Virus record (IMG/VR): IMGVR_UViG_3300032116_010476 | Coordinates: 1 to 64,000 of that record | Source: a virus | Length of the DNA: 64,000 nt | Direction: 5' to 3' (one strand) | Shown: positions 1-8,166 of the stretch, one piece after another | Layout: every line of letters begins with the position of its first letter | Numbering within the stretch: the first letter of the stretch is position 1 | The notes under the pieces: generated by a model | Told to the model about the DNA's origin: nothing | Database searches by the model: none | What the model saw: only the letters and a program-made list of their open reading frames with translations | Position numbers and translations under genes: made by a program

Positions 1-908
1 GAACATCCACATCGACTTGCAATTTCAAACAAAACTGATTCATCTATAGAATAATCGTGTTGTGGATTTGTCCATAACCTATCTCCACTTTTCTGATAAT
101 GTAAAAACATAGATAGATTAAGATCTTTTGCCAATTTATATGCACCGTATCCACTATGAATATTGATGTGGATACCGTTTATTCCCATATTATGGACTTT
201 ACGTATACGGTCCTCTAAATATAAATGGTCACACGTTATCGATGGTGCATAGACCATCTTAATGTTGTTGGTTCTAAGATAATCACCAATCTTTTCAAGT
301 CGTTTTTCAATTGAACAAAACGATTGATTTGATAAAATTTCATCCTCTTTGATAAAATTACATCCATTATCCGCATAAATTTTAACAACTTCTACATAAT
401 CATTTACATTAAGTCCGATTTTCGGTTTGATAATTCCACCAAATAACGGTGTTTTATCATTGATGTTACACAACTGCCGCATTTCATATAAACCAAGATT
501 CGGTCCATTAAATATGGATGTGAATTTATTTGAAAACTGTATGTTTGTTATTCGACATTTTTGAATGATGTCAATATCAACTTGTCCACCCATAATAGTG
601 GTTAAAAAATGTGTTATTCCATCTTCTTGATAATTGAAATTGGAGTCTGGATAATAAATATCAACCGATCCTTCATTTTTAGAAAAATCAACGTCGTCTA
701 TAATAACTTTGGCACAAAATGTTTCAAACAATTCGTTGCTTTCAAATTCGGATCTTTTTTCTGGGTTCCCAACACTTTGTCCCAATGCAATAGCTTTAGC
801 CGCATCAAATAAATCCGTTTTAGATTTAATATAATATGTAACAATGTTACCAGAAAACACAGTGTTCCGGTTAACAAAAATAAGTTCTTTTATCGATTTG
901 GTTATCAT
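1..908 (-). CDS. RuBisCO-like protein (large-subunit family), 3' end cut by window edge
   Basis: The reverse strand is open from ATG at 908-906 to the left edge, giving 302 residues without a stop. Seen: the RuBisCO core signature KPKIGL at residues 161-166, 20 residues downstream NFIKEDE (184-190), and before it FNGPNLG (133-139). By eye these align with the family's F-x-GP-x-x-G, KPKLGL and (D)FTKDDE segments. Equivalents of spinach Lys175, Lys177, carbamylated Lys201, Asp203 and Glu204 are K161, K163, K187, D189 and E190. The N-domain loop of true RuBisCO (E60, T65, W66) aligns with GQSVGNP and N123 with G, so carboxylase residues look replaced. This is typical of form IV RuBisCO-like proteins, which act as enolases, isomerases or sugar-acid decarboxylases. 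The C-terminal part of the barrel lies outside the window. Family assignment is strong; the reaction is unknown. No clear Shine-Dalgarno sequence precedes the ATG. Confidence 0.85.
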   Translation of the reverse strand, partial: MITKSIKELIFVNRNTVFSGNIVTYYIKSKTDLFDAAKAIALGQSVGNPEKRSEFESNELFETFCAKVIIDDVDFSKNEGSVDIYYPDSNFNYQEDGITHFLTTIMGGQVDIDIIQKCRITNIQFSNKFTSIFNGPNLGLYEMRQLCNINDKTPLFGGIIKPKIGLNVNDYVEVVKIYADNGCNFIKEDEILSNQSFCSIEKRLEKIGDYLRTNNIKMVYAPSITCDHLYLEDRIRKVHNMGINGIHINIHSGYGAYKLAKDLNLSMFLHYQKSGDRLWTNPQHDYSIDESVLFEIASRCGC

Positions 909-939
909 AACAATTATAACTAATTTATATTTAATCGTT

Positions 940-1044
940 TTACTTAATATAATTTTTTACTCTTCTAGTTTTCCCACCCCACATATTTTCAATATTTGTT
1001 TCAACCAAAACTTTATCCAAATCAAAAATAATTAACTCAATCAC
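940..1044 (-). pseudogene. HAD-phosphatase N-terminal stub (34 codons)
   Basis: GTG at 1044 begins three bases after the stop of the upstream gene and runs 34 codons to TAA at 942-940. The product starts with a hydrophobic strand ending in IIFDLDKVLVET. That is the DxD nucleophile motif I of the haloacid dehalogenase phosphatases (family form FDLDGVLVDT), but with Lys in place of the usual Gly. Nothing after it resembles the rest of a HAD fold, which normally needs 200 or more residues. I read it as a decayed or truncated HAD gene between the glycosyltransferase-like gene and the RuBisCO-like gene. A functional micro-protein is possible but less likely. Confidence 0.4.
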
Positions 1045-1046
1045 AC

Positions 1047-1817
1047 TTACCGGGTAACACCAAAATTTGGGTACACATATTCAAAGTAAGTAAACAGTTG
1101 TATACCCATATGGGTTTTATGAACTATAATTAATGGCGAATTAGGAAGCAATGTTTTTATATTCTTCAATTCAAATTGTTTTTTAAACAACAAATGAGAT
1201 ATACAGTTCTGACACATATCACAGAGTGACAGTATATCATCGTAGACACTACAATAGACCTCAAATGGATGTTGTTTAGCAATACAGAAATTGTCATCTA
1301 TCCATCCTTCTCCACACCCATATATCTTACCACCCGAATTAACTACGTGGTCAACGTGGGTAATAATAGAATCATCCGTTAAGTGATTTAAATCATCTAC
1401 ATTAAATGGATATCTCAATCCAACGTCAGGACGAATACGAACATAATAGTCATATTTTATACTATTCATACGTTCATACTGTTTAACAATTTTATATAAA
1501 CGATTCAACTTATAAAGCCAATACAATGTATTTGAAAGTTTACTATCATTTTGATACTTCTTAATACGTTCTTCATGTTCGTTAAAATTATTAATCATAC
1601 CACAAGTGAAAGGTGTAAACGTTTCAATGTCAGTAACTTTCAAATGGGGTTGAAATGCGTGAATACATGATTCTGTATCATGTTCATCCCAGAAAGATCC
1701 AAACATATCAACTTTATGACCCGAATCCAAAAGTGGTTGGATCAAATTGCTTTTATTCAAATCTAAAACAAAATTAAACCGTTCGGTTCTTCCTGACATC
1801 AAAATAGCAATATTCAT
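1047..1817 (-). CDS. putative glycosyltransferase-like protein (256 aa)
   Basis: It starts at ATG 1817, just past the stop of the DNA polymerase gene; a TTG two codons upstream is less likely. The N-terminus (NIAILMSGRTERF) and a central YDYYVRIRPDVGL segment are typical of phage and bacterial proteins filed as putative glycosyltransferases with a GT-A-like core. R-x-R-x-D would take the place of the usual DxD. C-terminal Cys residues (CDMCQNC) are present but form no zinc motif I recognise. It is the only glycosylation-type gene on this arm and is separated from the main cluster at 6.6-22.6 kb. Function is inferred from weak similarity and should be read as tentative. Confidence 0.5.
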   Translation of the reverse strand: MNIAILMSGRTERFNFVLDLNKSNLIQPLLDSGHKVDMFGSFWDEHDTESCIHAFQPHLKVTDIETFTPFTCGMINNFNEHEERIKKYQNDSKLSNTLYWLYKLNRLYKIVKQYERMNSIKYDYYVRIRPDVGLRYPFNVDDLNHLTDDSIITHVDHVVNSGGKIYGCGEGWIDDNFCIAKQHPFEVYCSVYDDILSLCDMCQNCISHLLFKKQFELKNIKTLLPNSPLIIVHKTHMGIQLFTYFEYVYPNFGVTR

Positions 1818-1819
1818 AA

Positions 1820-4366
1820 TCAAAACTCAAAAAATGCAGATGCAGCTTTCCAATTTGAATTTGGGTACTCCCAATTTAACACCTCGTAAAAATCAACAAG
1901 TTTACTCTTCAACTCTTGTTCATACATGGTATCACGATCCATATACTTTGTGATAATATCCATAATCGGTTGAGGATCAGTACCGTCCGCCTTCATAGCA
2001 AGACACTCAATACCATACTCATTCTGTTTTAGATATACCCACTTAATCTTCTGACCATGAAATATCGGAGGAATAATCTTGGTCAAATTAAACTGTGCCA
2101 ATAGATCGTTATAATACAATGCTGCCTTAACCTGAGCAGGAGTACCTGAAATGATTTGAAAAGGTTGACGACTCTTAGGATTGTAATCCACCTTTTTTGT
2201 CGCATCACTCTTAAACTTTACACTGGTATTCTTCGCCAGTTCAATAACACCAAAGTCCTTCATGTCCTCTTTGAACTGTAGAATGTTGTTGTTAATGGTC
2301 TCCTGATCAACCTTCTTCAAAAGATCAATCAAGAACTGTTTCATAAAGGTACGAAACTTGGCAGGAAACGACGTTCTAACAACGTCAATACCCTTAACTT
2401 CCAATTCGTCACACTCAACTCCACCCTTGTTAATAATGAACTGACAATACCGTTTCTTCGCCAACCAAAACGATGACTTGGCAATCACCTCTTGTTTTGC
2501 GTCAAACCTATGTTTCTTCACGTTAAACAAACGAAGTGACATAATGTCAAACATCTTGTTGACATAAGTCTGAGCTTCTCCAGTTACCTTGAGAATCGCC
2601 TCCGTCATTTGTTTTTCATCTTCCATATCAATATCCGGCATCGTTTTCTTGATAATAGGCAACGCACTGGCAAAACAAGAATCGGTATCAACGTAGATAA
2701 CATAATCGTTACCCTTAGCCTCTTCACCCAAGACATTCTTGTAATACTGGTTGATTGCCATATTCGCAGTCTTAATGATGCTGACACCACTCAAGGTAAC
2801 TGCCTCAGCGTTGTCCTTATCATAAAAACGAAACACGGGAAGACCCAAACACCCATAAATGGAGTTTAACAAGATCTTTTGAACCTTCTGACGTTGATCG
2901 TAGAACTCATACATTTCCCATTCTTTAGCATCAGCGTGTTTCTTGGCCAACTTACGCATTTCTTTACGTTCATTGAACCACTTGATAAGAATACTTGGAA
3001 TAGTACCCTCTTCACCTTCTCCCTTTGGAAGTTTATACACTGCTCCGTTACTAGCAACGCTGAGGTTATTCTGAATCAACATTTCACTGAAATCCTGAGC
3101 AGAATACTTTTGACCACTGAGAATTACCTCGGTCAATTTACCACGAACAAAATCTTCAGCGTTCCAGTTTTCGACCTTAGCTATCTTGGTCTCAGGACTG
3201 ATGTTAAGACTGATGATGATATTCGGATACATTGATGTGAGATCCAAATCAAACACCCAATCATAACGACCCGGAACAGGAGGTTTAACATAAGCTCCTT
3301 CAAATCCTTCTTCACCGTCTTCCATTCGTTGTTCATATTCTTCACGTCCTTCCAATGGTTTATTAGGAGCAACACGACCTTGACGACGTAGATACATCAA
3401 TATAGCACCTTCAAGATAACGTGATGAAGTTCCAAACTGTTCATAACCAACATGTCCAGTATGACAAATACGACGTGCAAGATCGATGAATTGTAGTTTC
3501 TTATCAAGAGCAACCACGATCTTAACGTCATTCAGGTTGTACTCAATGTACTTTTGAATGTCATCCCGGTACAAATCATTAAGACTTCCGGTATAAGTGA
3601 TCTTGTCAATATTGACCACTTTCTTACCAATCGCACCGAGTGTATAACTTGGTTCGTTTTTGCCACTGAACTTCTTGTATAGTTCGATATAGTCCATACA
3701 CGAAATACCAGCAACAACCATTCGTTTAGAGAAATTGTTGTAGTAACATTCACGGATAGGACTCAACCTCTTAGCGAAGTTTGTACCCATCACCCGTTTG
3801 ATTCGATTATACAGATAAGGAACGTCAAACCCGTCGATGTTCCAACCGGTGATAATTGTGGGTTGAATTTCCTCCCACTTATTCATAAAGTGACTGATCA
3901 ACGATTCCTCATTATCAAAACTTTGAATAATCGTATCGGAAGTTTCACTGTCTTTAAGTTTTCCATCTTTATCCAAGATGAACGCTGTATACTTGGATGC
4001 AGCACCGTCATACAAAGCAATAGCCGTCAGTTCCTTGTCACCTTCTTCAATAACAGGAAATCCACCTTCAGAACTGACCTCAATGTCGAAAAACACCACA
4101 CGATGTCCTTTGGAAGGTTCATCACTATCTTCGTAAGCGTCAATCAATACCCGTGTTTCGGGAGGAACATCACCTTCAAAGATTGAAGGATCATTACGAT
4201 TAAAATTGGTGACCTTTTCTAGCTCGTCGCCATAAACAGAACGATAACGTCCACCCGTCTTCTTACGGTACGCATACTTAGGCATCGGGAACGTAACATA
4301 TCCCTTTTGGTCATCCCAAAGGTGTACGGTTTCAGTCTTCTTGTCGATATAAATATTTTGATACAT
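1820..4366 (-). CDS. 43: DNA polymerase, family B (T4 gp43-like)
   Basis: Replicative DNA polymerase with 3'-5' proofreading, 848 aa (T4 gp43 is 898). Motifs run in the expected order. Exo I is FFDIEV with D94/E96, Exo II is GFDVPY with D181, and Exo III is YNLND with D280. Polymerase motif A is DLTSMYP (D375), motif B is KILLNSIYG (about 498-505), and motif C is YVDTDS (558-563). All catalytic acids are present, so polymerase and exonuclease should both be active. It would act with the clamp-loader subunit (27200), helicase (40156) and SSB (43937) in this window. The ATG lies 3 bp after the stop of the small gene upstream, suggesting co-transcription from the TTGACT promoter near 4610-4638. 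Confidence 0.97.
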   Translation of the reverse strand: MYQNIYIDKKTETVHLWDDQKGYVTFPMPKYAYRKKTGGRYRSVYGDELEKVTNFNRNDPSIFEGDVPPETRVLIDAYEDSDEPSKGHRVVFFDIEVSSEGGFPVIEEGDKELTAIALYDGAASKYTAFILDKDGKLKDSETSDTIIQSFDNEESLISHFMNKWEEIQPTIITGWNIDGFDVPYLYNRIKRVMGTNFAKRLSPIRECYYNNFSKRMVVAGISCMDYIELYKKFSGKNEPSYTLGAIGKKVVNIDKITYTGSLNDLYRDDIQKYIEYNLNDVKIVVALDKKLQFIDLARRICHTGHVGYEQFGTSSRYLEGAILMYLRRQGRVAPNKPLEGREEYEQRMEDGEEGFEGAYVKPPVPGRYDWVFDLDLTSMYPNIIISLNISPETKIAKVENWNAEDFVRGKLTEVILSGQKYSAQDFSEMLIQNNLSVASNGAVYKLPKGEGEEGTIPSILIKWFNERKEMRKLAKKHADAKEWEMYEFYDQRQKVQKILLNSIYGCLGLPVFRFYDKDNAEAVTLSGVSIIKTANMAINQYYKNVLGEEAKGNDYVIYVDTDSCFASALPIIKKTMPDIDMEDEKQMTEAILKVTGEAQTYVNKMFDIMSLRLFNVKKHRFDAKQEVIAKSSFWLAKKRYCQFIINKGGVECDELEVKGIDVVRTSFPAKFRTFMKQFLIDLLKKVDQETINNNILQFKEDMKDFGVIELAKNTSVKFKSDATKKVDYNPKSRQPFQIISGTPAQVKAALYYNDLLAQFNLTKIIPPIFHGQKIKWVYLKQNEYGIECLAMKADGTDPQPIMDIITKYMDRDTMYEQELKSKLVDFYEVLNWEYPNSNWKAASAFFEF

Positions 4367-4369
4367 AAC

Positions 4370-4603
4370 TTATTTGATATAACCCAACTTGGATGTCAGA
4401 CTCTCATAGATAGGAAGGTGTTCCGGTTTAACAGAATCTTTAGATGCCAAAATCTTTTCTGCCAACCAAAAACGACTAATTGATGGAAATACTGATGGTT
4501 CCAATTCTATACCATAGATGGCAGGTCTTCCAATTTTATTTACCATGTACCATAACATGGCAGTTTCATCCTCGTTAAGGGACTGCAATTCTTCTAATGT
4601 CAT
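4370..4603 (-). CDS. hypothetical protein, 77 aa, upstream of DNA polymerase
   Basis: A small acidic-to-neutral protein with no motif I recognise. Its N-terminus (LEELQSLNEDE) is probably helical and a Trp/Tyr-rich stretch follows. It begins at ATG 4603, 7 nt downstream of a plausible TTGACT/TAAGGT promoter, and ends 3 bp before the polymerase start. It is therefore the first gene of the polymerase transcript. The position suggests a replication accessory or leader gene, but nothing in the sequence proves a role. Confidence 0.7.
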   Translation of the reverse strand: MTLEELQSLNEDETAMLWYMVNKIGRPAIYGIELEPSVFPSISRFWLAEKILASKDSVKPEHLPIYESLTSKLGYIK

Positions 4604-4609
4604 CTTATA

Positions 4610-4638
4610 ACCTTATTCTATGGTGGTCAAAAAGTCAA
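4610..4638 (-). promoter_or_regulatory. sigma70-like promoter for the 77-aa gene and DNA polymerase
   Basis: On the minus strand TTGACT (4638-4633) is followed after 17 bp by TAAGGT (4615-4610). The -35 box overlaps the stop codon of the FecR-like gene. The same TTGACTTTT start is seen at the promoters of the vWA and MoxR genes (34309-34337 and 35316-35343). The -10 box is poor, so this is a sequence-based guess strengthened by the shared motif. Confidence 0.45.
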
Positions 4639-5390
4639 TTAATTTTAACACCACGAACGTTTTTGTCGATTATACAAAATCGAACGTTCTTGGAATCTTC
4701 AACTACGGCATTAACTCCCAATAGATAGGACTCAGAGTCACCATTCACAGTTTCTTTAATTGAGAAAATATTGCCACGACGCATGGTATCCACTCCACGT
4801 CCTTGAAACTTTGGAGCGGGTACAATCACCACGGTTTGGTTGGCTTTAACGCTTTCTTTTCTCTTGGATGAATTATCCAAAATAACAGCGGACCCTTCAA
4901 GAACAATAATCACGGTGGTACGATCATCGGCTTGTACGACGAATTTGCCCTTGGACAGTATAATCGATGCAAGTTTGGTGTTGATGGTAGAGATTGATTC
5001 GGAATTGCCACCTTGATCTGAGTAGACATCAAGTTCACCTTCGATTAACGATAACGATTTTGAGTATGTCTCGTACTTAGCTTTTTCTGGTAGAGAAGAG
5101 ATATTGATGAAGGTTTGATCAAAATTATCAAGGGTTACATGGGCCGATTCTTTGACTTTAACAAACACGTCGTTGGAAAATGCCACAGTTACTTCCGAGT
5201 TGGTTGAAGTTTTGAAAGCATAATTTTGTCCGTTGGCGGTGTATGTTTGACCCACAACCGGAGAATTAGTGGACAAAACATTATTTGCCACATTTTCCAA
5301 AACGGTTTCTCCACTTGATTTTTGGACATAAAAGACACCGTTGGCGTAAGTGGTTAAAGTAAACAGTAGGGTAAATATTATATTTCGCAT
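4635..5390 (-). CDS. exported FecR-like domain protein
   Basis: The product has 251 aa and starts with a short secretion signal (residues 1-16, basic then hydrophobic, ending TTYA). The middle and C-terminal part has the beta-rich pattern of FecR domains. A SLSLIEGELDVYSD strand pair is followed by FVVQADDRTTVIIVLEGSAVILD, as in periplasmic FecR proteins that sense signals for anti-sigma control. There is no transmembrane anchor or N-terminal anti-sigma domain, so it is a free periplasmic or surface protein. Phage-encoded FecR-like proteins are unusual. It could alter host envelope signalling or receptor regulation; that is inference. It starts at ATG 5390, only 33 bp from the divergent nuclease gene. 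Confidence 0.65.
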   Translation of the reverse strand: MRNIIFTLLFTLTTYANGVFYVQKSSGETVLENVANNVLSTNSPVVGQTYTANGQNYAFKTSTNSEVTVAFSNDVFVKVKESAHVTLDNFDQTFINISSLPEKAKYETYSKSLSLIEGELDVYSDQGGNSESISTINTKLASIILSKGKFVVQADDRTTVIIVLEGSAVILDNSSKRKESVKANQTVVIVPAPKFQGRGVDTMRRGNIFSIKETVNGDSESYLLGVNAVVEDSKNVRFCIIDKNVRGVKIN

Positions 5391-5423
5391 AGAATTAGAA
5401 GATGTAGACTTTCAAGTTCGTAC
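5391..5423. promoter_or_regulatory. divergent intergenic region between minus and plus arms
   Basis: Only about 33-51 bp separate the FecR-like gene (minus) from the nuclease gene (plus), so both transcription units must initiate here or inside the neighbouring genes. I see no convincing -35/-10 pair on either strand. TGTATATAAGT just before ATG 5442 is the only TATA-like element. Confidence 0.3.
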
Positions 5424-5441
5424 ATGATACTGTATATAAGT

Positions 5442-6359
5442 ATGTCTGAAATTATAGAAGAAAAAAACAAAAAGACGGTCAGCTTTTCACAATATTCAGG
5501 ATGGTTCAAGTGTCCTCATAGTTGGTATCTTAATTATTTGAAAGGTTTGCGTGTATATGAGTCGAGTCTAAACACTTGTTTTGGTACCGCTATTCATAAT
5601 ACACTTCAAGATTATATTAAGTCATTGTACACCGATGGTGCAGAAGTGGCAGACGAAATAGATTTGGTTAAAAAGTTCCGTGAGGAATTTACCCGTATTC
5701 TTTCCGAAGAAAAAGATAACATGAAGGAACCATATACGGATGATGACGTTACCGAATTCATGTTTGATGGTGAAGATATTCTAAAGACCTTTAGTAGTTC
5801 CGCCAACCGTATCAAGTATTTTCCGAGTCGGAAGTATGAATTCATTGGAGTTGAAGTTCCATTGGATGTACCGATCAAGAATAACGTTCGGTTTATTGCG
5901 TATGTTGACTTGATTCTACGTGATAAGACTTCTGGTAAATACAAGATTTGGGACTTCAAAACAAGTTCGATGGGGTGGAACAAGTATCAGGTTGCTGATG
6001 AAAGTAAGTATTCACAGTTATTGTTGTACAAGGCGTTTTACTCCAAACAGTTCAATGTTCCTTTGGATTCCATTGATGTCGAGTTTTTTATTCTAAAGCG
6101 TAAGTTGTATGAGAATGTTGCGTTTCCACAAAATCGAATTCAAATCTTTGAACCGGCTAATGCTAAGAACTATGTTTCAAAGTCGTTGGTGACGTTTACA
6201 TCCTTTATTGATGAATGTTTTACACCGGAAGGAACTTATAAGGAAGATGGTTATTATCCAAAAGTTCCGGGTAAAGCTAAAAAGAACTGTAAGTATTGTA
6301 CACACTACAAGACAAACTGTGACGGAAAAGAAACCAAAGACGATAAAGACGACAATTAA
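5442..6359 (+). CDS. PD-(D/E)XK nuclease, Cas4/RecB-like
   Basis: A 305-aa nuclease of the RecB/Cas4-type PD-(D/E)XK family. Seen: a SFSQYSGWFKCPHSW start with the first Cys, then CFGTAIHNTLQDYI carrying the conserved His. The core follows, with FIAYVDLILRD giving the Asp and WDFKTS giving the D-x-K catalytic residues. Next comes a YSQLLLYKAFY helix, the Q-x3-Y-like motif. The C-terminus has C-x2-C-x5-C (CKYCTHYKTNC), which with the N-terminal Cys could bind a 4Fe-4S cluster as in Cas4/AddB. It probably processes DNA ends in recombination or host DNA degradation. I prefer ATG 5442 (SEIIEEKN...) over the upstream ATG 5424; neither has a good ribosome binding site. Confidence 0.85.
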   Translation: MSEIIEEKNKKTVSFSQYSGWFKCPHSWYLNYLKGLRVYESSLNTCFGTAIHNTLQDYIKSLYTDGAEVADEIDLVKKFREEFTRILSEEKDNMKEPYTDDDVTEFMFDGEDILKTFSSSANRIKYFPSRKYEFIGVEVPLDVPIKNNVRFIAYVDLILRDKTSGKYKIWDFKTSSMGWNKYQVADESKYSQLLLYKAFYSKQFNVPLDSIDVEFFILKRKLYENVAFPQNRIQIFEPANAKNYVSKSLVTFTSFIDECFTPEGTYKEDGYYPKVPGKAKKNCKYCTHYKTNCDGKETKDDKDDN

Positions 6360-6381
6360 AAATAACCATTTGTATTGCGTA

Positions 6382-6395
6382 TATATACGTATATA
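6382..6395. promoter_or_regulatory. 14-bp perfect palindrome, likely operator of the RHH gene
   Basis: TATATACGTATATA is a perfect inverted repeat ending 7 bp before the ATG of the ribbon-helix-helix gene. RHH proteins of the CopG/Arc/MetJ type bind short palindromes and often repress their own promoter. Self-regulation is a reasonable inference. Confidence 0.45.
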
Positions 6396-6402
6396 CAAAG
6401 TT

Positions 6403-6633
6403 ATGGCAAAAGTTCTAACCAGCGTCAAGATCGAACCGGAGGTGTACGATCAATTTAAACAAAACACCTCCAATATCAAGTTTCATTTGCAAGATCTAGT
6501 CAATAGGTCTATGCATTTGTTTTTAACTGATACAAACTTTAGAGACACAGTATTGAATTATCATATTCCAGTATTGTCAACCGAAAGTCAAAAAATAAAA
6601 CTATCAAGTGTAACACAATCAGAAACAGTATAA
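6403..6633 (+). CDS. ribbon-helix-helix (CopG/Arc-type) DNA-binding protein
   Basis: 76 aa from ATG 6403; the longer reading frame upstream overlaps the nuclease gene and is not needed. The N-terminus KVLTSVKIEPEVYDQFKQ looks like the RHH beta strand and first helix, and FHLQDLVNRSMHLFLTD like the second helix. The remainder is a polar tail. It is a likely small dimeric transcriptional regulator. It sits directly upstream of the glycosyltransferase run and behind a 14-bp palindrome, so it may control that run. Confidence 0.6.
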   Translation: MAKVLTSVKIEPEVYDQFKQNTSNIKFHLQDLVNRSMHLFLTDTNFRDTVLNYHIPVLSTESQKIKLSSVTQSETV

Positions 6634-6639
6634 TAAGTT

Positions 6640-7191
6640 ATGGCAAAAAAGAAAATTCTTTTATTGAGTGATGATTTGCGTATGCATAGTGGTGTATCTA
6701 CTATGAGTCGTGAATTGGTCATTGGTACAGTTCATCATTATGATTGGGTTCAAATCGCAGGAGCGATTAACCATCCCGATCAAGGAAAGATTATAAATCT
6801 TAGTGATGAAATTAAGAAAAATACAAACGTACAAGATGCGTATGTTACATTATATCCCACCGCAGGATATGGTAACGAAGATATATTGTATACAGTTATT
6901 GCAAGAGAAAATCCTCACGCAATTATGCATTTTACAGATCCTCGTTATTGGGGATGGTTATACGCGATTGAACGTGAACTTCGTAAGAAGATTCCCATCA
7001 CATATCTTAATATTTGGGATGATCTACCATATCCTATGTGGAATCGTCCATTCTACGAAAGCTGTGATGCGTTGTTTAGTATCAGCAAACAAACTTATAA
7101 CATCAATAAGTGGGTACTTGGACCTGAAAACTGTACCACTTTAGACGGTGATTTTGACAAAGACGGTAACATTATCAAGGAGAACGTTTAA
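6640..7191 (+). CDS. glycosyltransferase GT4-like, N-terminal half (split gene)
   Basis: 183 aa covering only the N-terminal Rossmann domain of a GT-B glycosyltransferase. KKILLLSDDLRMHSGVST is the donor-side entry loop of GT4 enzymes, and NIWDDLPYPMWNRPFY and CDALFSISK are typical of the interdomain side. It ends in TAA (7189-7191), and the next gene begins at ATG 7195 in the same frame and supplies the missing C-terminal domain. Together they equal one normal-sized GT4 enzyme of about 508 aa. Either the halves associate as two polypeptides, the stop is read through, or the gene is broken. Confidence 0.8.
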   Translation: MAKKKILLLSDDLRMHSGVSTMSRELVIGTVHHYDWVQIAGAINHPDQGKIINLSDEIKKNTNVQDAYVTLYPTAGYGNEDILYTVIARENPHAIMHFTDPRYWGWLYAIERELRKKIPITYLNIWDDLPYPMWNRPFYESCDALFSISKQTYNINKWVLGPENCTTLDGDFDKDGNIIKENV

Positions 7192-7194
7192 TAT

Positions 7195-8166
7195 ATGCCA
7201 ATCAAAGGAAAAACACTTTTACATTATGTACCCCACGGAATTAATAGTGAGGTATTTCGACCAGTAGATACGTCCGATAAAAACCTAATTGAAGGAAAGA
7301 AGAGATTCTTTAACGGTAACGAATACGATTATACAATCTTTTTCAATAGTCGTAACGTCAAACGTAAACAGGTTTCAAATGTAATTCTCGCATACCGAAT
7401 TTTCTGTGATAGTCTTTCTAAAGAAGACGCAAAGAAGGTGTGTTTGATTCTACATACTGAAGTCGTTGGTCAAAACGGTCACGGTACTGATCTTCCCGCA
7501 GTCAAGGAAGCCATTTGTCGTGATTATGTCGTATACTTCTCTCAACGTAAAATCACACCGGGAGAAATGAACTTGATGTATAACTTGGCAGATGTAACAA
7601 TTAACGCTTCCAGTAACGAAGGATTCGGATTGAGCGTCAACGAGTCCATTATGTCAGGTACTCCTGTTATTGTGAGTGTTACCGGTGGTCTACAAGATCA
7701 AATTGGACAAGTGGATGACAATGGTAACCCTGTTGAATTCACCAAAGAGTTTGGAACCAATAACGTTGGAAAGTATAAGAAACACGGTGTGTGGGCAAAG
7801 CCAGTGTGGCCAAGGGTTCACGATATGCATGGTAGTAATCAAACTCCATACATTTTTGATGATATGGTTGACCCCCGTGATTTGGCAGAAGCCATGATGT
7901 ATTGGTACCTAATTCCAAACGAAGAACGTACTCGTCGTGGTGAAGAAGGACGTAGATGGGCACTAAACGAAGGTGGATTGAACGCCGTAAATATGTGTAA
8001 CCAGTTTATCAAAGCCATGGATTACACGTTGGCAAATTTCACACCAAGTGAAAAGTTCACTCTGCACACCACCAAAGAACAAGTTGGACAGATACAACCA
8101 GATAATTGTATGGGAGTAGATTTCGGTAAAGTTGATATTGAAAAAGTTCAAAAGGAAATTGTATGA
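7195..8166 (+). CDS. glycosyltransferase GT4-like, C-terminal half (split gene)
   Basis: 323 aa with the nucleotide-sugar binding half of a GT4/GT-B enzyme. YVPHGINSEVF is the domain-entry motif and EGFGLSVNESIMSGTPVIVS the E-x7-E phosphate/ribose-binding motif. NSRNVKRKQVSNVILAY resembles the usual strand after the linker. It is in frame with the preceding gene and separated by TAA-TAT. AAGGAG (7178-7183 area) lies about 12 nt before the ATG and could drive separate initiation. It ends by overlapping the dUTPase start (ATGA). Confidence 0.85.
   Translation: MPIKGKTLLHYVPHGINSEVFRPVDTSDKNLIEGKKRFFNGNEYDYTIFFNSRNVKRKQVSNVILAYRIFCDSLSKEDAKKVCLILHTEVVGQNGHGTDLPAVKEAICRDYVVYFSQRKITPGEMNLMYNLADVTINASSNEGFGLSVNESIMSGTPVIVSVTGGLQDQIGQVDDNGNPVEFTKEFGTNNVGKYKKHGVWAKPVWPRVHDMHGSNQTPYIFDDMVDPRDLAEAMMYWYLIPNEERTRRGEEGRRWALNEGGLNAVNMCNQFIKAMDYTLANFTPSEKFTLHTTKEQVGQIQPDNCMGVDFGKVDIEKVQKEIV

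Noticed and set aside
609-1035. Two plus-strand ORFs of 67 and 63 aa
   Set aside because: They lie antisense to the RuBisCO-like gene and the HAD stub, whose minus-strand reading carries clear family motifs; the plus-strand products have no pattern.
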